Shown: one piece after another, positions 52,072 to 53,472 of the stretch
Numbering within the stretch: the stretch's first letter is position 1
Layout: each line of letters starts with the position of its first letter
DNA from: an uncultured Clostridia bacterium
Lineage (GTDB): Bacteria; Bacillota; Clostridia; Christensenellales; UBA1242
Length of the DNA stretch: 53,472 bases
NCBI GenBank assembly: GCA_944383245.1
Contig: CALWOU010000006.1
Location: 1 to 53,472 of the forward strand
Direction of reading: 5' to 3'
Position numbers and translations under genes: made by a program
Notes under the pieces: generated by a model
What the model saw: the letters and a program-made list of their open reading frames with translations, nothing else
The model's database searches: none
What the model was told of the DNA's origin: nothing

Positions 52072-52500
52072 TTAACAAACTAACAAAAGCAAAAACACTA
52101 ACCACTCTAAAAAATTCATCTTAAAAAAATGCTATGCTTTTCTTTTATCATTTAGAGATTAAAGAAGCAGAGCAGAACAAATAATACAAATAATAGTTTG
52201 TAAACTAAGTAAAAACAACAATCATTCTAAAATGAATGTATATTGTCAAAAAATATGTTTCACTTTTATTTCATTATTTCGTAATTACTAAAATGGGGCA
52301 GAATAAATAGAATAATCTGTTAAACTAAGAAAAATACTAATTATTTTGAAAAAATTATGTAAATTAAGAAAATATGTGTTACAAATTTTGCCTTATCGTT
52401 TTAAGATTAAAAAAATAGGATGGAAATTAAACAATTCAATTTGTTAAACTAGGTATAAATACTAATCATTCTAAAAAATATCTTAATCAAAAAAATTCGA
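52072..52500 (+). repeat. Degenerate tandem repeats of about 120-125 bp upstream of tRNA-Ser
   Basis: Four imperfect units can be aligned on TTGTTAAACTA at 52072, 52197, 52317 and 52441 (periods 125, 120, 124), each followed by an A-rich stretch and an AATCATTCT-like motif (ACCACTCT in the first unit, AATTATTTT in the third). Units 2 to 4 agree best. Non-coding. Confidence 0.55.
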
Positions 52501-52503
52501 AAT

Positions 52504-52592
52504 GGAGAGTTACTCAAGTGGTCGAAGAGGCGTCCCTGCTAAGGACGTAGGCGTTCCGGCGCGCGAGGGTTCAAATCCCTCACTCTCCGCCA
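52504..52592 (+). tRNA. tRNA-Ser(GCU) with encoded CCA
   Basis: Acceptor stem GGAGAGT/ACTCTCC, anticodon stem CGTCC/GGACG with loop CTGCTAA (anticodon GCU, reading AGC and AGU), long variable arm as in class II tRNAs, T arm GAGGG/CCCTC with TTCAAAT, discriminator G and 3' CCA. A terminator follows. Confidence 0.97.
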
Positions 52593-53472
52593 ATTGTGAG
52601 CAATCCGAACCCTTTGGGGAAGATTGCTCCTTTTTATTTTCTATATATTCAATTTCTTTTGATATATCTGGCTTTTCACTCAACCTTAATTGTTTACTTT
52701 TATCACTTGTTATATTAAAATAAATTTCACAGTGATTATCAAATAAAACAACTCTATTTACAAACATATCAATTAATCTTTGTTTCGCATTTTCAAGAGA
52801 ATAATCTAAATCTTTAAAAGACTTCAAATATTCATATACAAGTTTTTCACTTAATGGCTTAATTGTTAGCATTTGTCTGCTAGCAATTTTTTCTTTTATT
52901 TCTCGTATTCTAACTTCAAGCTCTTTCATTCTATCGTTTGTTGTGTCGTTAAAAATTCCATTTTCAAGGGCAGTTAAAATATTCTTTAACTTTTTGTTGT
53001 TGTCTTGAAGTTCTTTATTTAGACTTTCTAAAATTGTGTCTTTTTCAATGCTTTTGTTATATGTATCAGCCAATACTTTACTTATACTTTTTAAGTTTGT
53101 ATGTTGCATAAATTCTTGTGTTGCAGACAAAACTATTTCTTCTATGTAATTTTTTGAAACAGATTTTTTATCGCATTTAGATTTATTTTTCTTTTTTGTA
53201 AAGCATTTATAATAATTGTAAATTGTGCCAAGTTTACCTTTTCCACTATCTCCGGTCATTAAACTACCACATTTGCCACAAACTAACTTGCCACTTAAAT
53301 GATAATTAACTTCTGTTTTGTGATGAGCAGAAGTCCTTTTTGAAATTTTTAATTTTTTATTTACTTCATCAAAAAGTTGTTCACTTATTATTGTGGGAAA
53401 AATGTTTGTGTAAACAGTATTGTCTGCATATACACAACCTTTGTAGTTTTCATTTCTTAATATTCTTGAAAC
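52510..53472 (-). CDS. Large serine recombinase, C-terminal part (partial at window edge)
   Basis: About 320 residues visible; the catalytic N-terminus lies beyond the right edge. Visible are the recombinase domain end (VSRILRNENYKGCVYADN), the zinc ribbon LVCGKCGSLMTG with CFTKKKNKSKCDKK as its second pair, and a long coiled coil (about 145-220 of the visible part) typical of large serine integrases. The last 50 residues are antisense to the tRNA-Ser terminator and gene (the stop lies in the tRNA acceptor stem), so the true C-terminus may have been altered by integration. Large serine recombinases integrate and excise phages and integrative elements; this one probably belongs to an element to the right. 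Confidence 0.85.
   Translation of the reverse strand, partial: VSRILRNENYKGCVYADNTVYTNIFPTIISEQLFDEVNKKLKISKRTSAHHKTEVNYHLSGKLVCGKCGSLMTGDSGKGKLGTIYNYYKCFTKKKNKSKCDKKSVSKNYIEEIVLSATQEFMQHTNLKSISKVLADTYNKSIEKDTILESLNKELQDNNKKLKNILTALENGIFNDTTNDRMKELEVRIREIKEKIASRQMLTIKPLSEKLVYEYLKSFKDLDYSLENAKQRLIDMFVNRVVLFDNHCEIYFNITSDKSKQLRLSEKPDISKEIEYIENKKEQSSPKGSDCSQLAESEGFEPSRAGTPTSLAGTPLRPLE
52598..52640 (+). terminator. Rho-independent terminator of tRNA-Ser
   Basis: GAGCAATC/GATTGCTC stem followed by CTTTTTATTTT, six bases after the CCA end. It also lies inside the antisense recombinase reading frame. Confidence 0.85.

Noticed and set aside
52072..52500. CRISPR-like array
   Set aside because: Units are about 120 bp, degenerate throughout, with no short identical repeats separated by unique spacers, and no cas genes.
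52510..52592. Conserved-looking peptide ESEGFEPSRAGTP at the recombinase C-terminus
   Set aside because: It is the antisense translation of tRNA-Ser, a common false peptide, not a protein domain.

Overview
The window is very AT-rich chromosomal DNA from a low-GC Gram-positive anaerobe, most likely an uncultured Clostridia-type Bacillota, possibly gut-associated. The case rests on pyruvate:ferredoxin oxidoreductase, clostridial-type ferredoxin domains, a 2-hydroxyacyl-CoA dehydratase-like gene set, a Bacillota-type holB-ricT-trmN6-rsmI neighbourhood, sigma-A promoters with TTGACA/TATAAT boxes, and mostly AGGAGG-type ribosome binding sites. The exact lineage cannot be read from the sequence.

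Layout. 1-3400: the N-terminus of a SipW-type secreted protein with a structured leader running off the left edge, an Asn-rich hypothetical gene, a lipoprotein and a palindromic repeat pair. 3500-9450: a CYTH-like protein, an RsmF-type rRNA methyltransferase, an acidic coiled-coil membrane protein, a patatin-like lipase and a ComEC-like metallo-beta-lactamase-fold protein. 9500-17200: a shikimate-kinase-like protein without a P-loop, transketolase, a TrmH-family methyltransferase, rplM-rpsI with a long and partly duplicated leader, and an operon of three tandem paralogues of unknown function. 17300-24000: an ABC-F ATPase with a leader peptide, secA, and a hipBA toxin-antitoxin cassette between direct repeats. 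24163-33504: one 3113-residue surface protein with beta-helix, InlB-type and MBG-like repeats. 33600-47600: truA, nifJ, rsmI, an LRR-like protein, trmN6-ricT-holB, greA, pfkA, a DUF362/ferredoxin protein and small membrane proteins. 47700-51600: a four-gene operon of degV and a split 2-hydroxyacyl-CoA dehydratase/activase system. 51600-53472: degenerate tandem repeats, tRNA-Ser(GCU), and a large serine recombinase reading antisense into that tRNA, which marks the edge of an integrated element.

The strongest system-level observation is a class of genes that appear to be leaderless. At nine genes (1447-, 4546+, 7406+, 13146-, 34381-, 39201-, 42894-, 45469-, 45748+) a -10 hexamer lies exactly six bases before the ATG, which puts the predicted transcription start on the A of the start codon. 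No Shine-Dalgarno is visible at these genes, and six of them also have a -35-like hexamer exactly 17 bases upstream. Several are RNA-modification genes. The same geometry drives a 12-codon leader peptide ahead of the ABC-F gene. A second theme is tandem duplication of 5' flanks: at rplM (including the start codon), at trmN6 (the first 17 codons, creating an upstream ORF), at pfkA, and possibly upstream of tRNA-Ser.

All functional calls are from reading motifs by eye. No database search or folding program was run.
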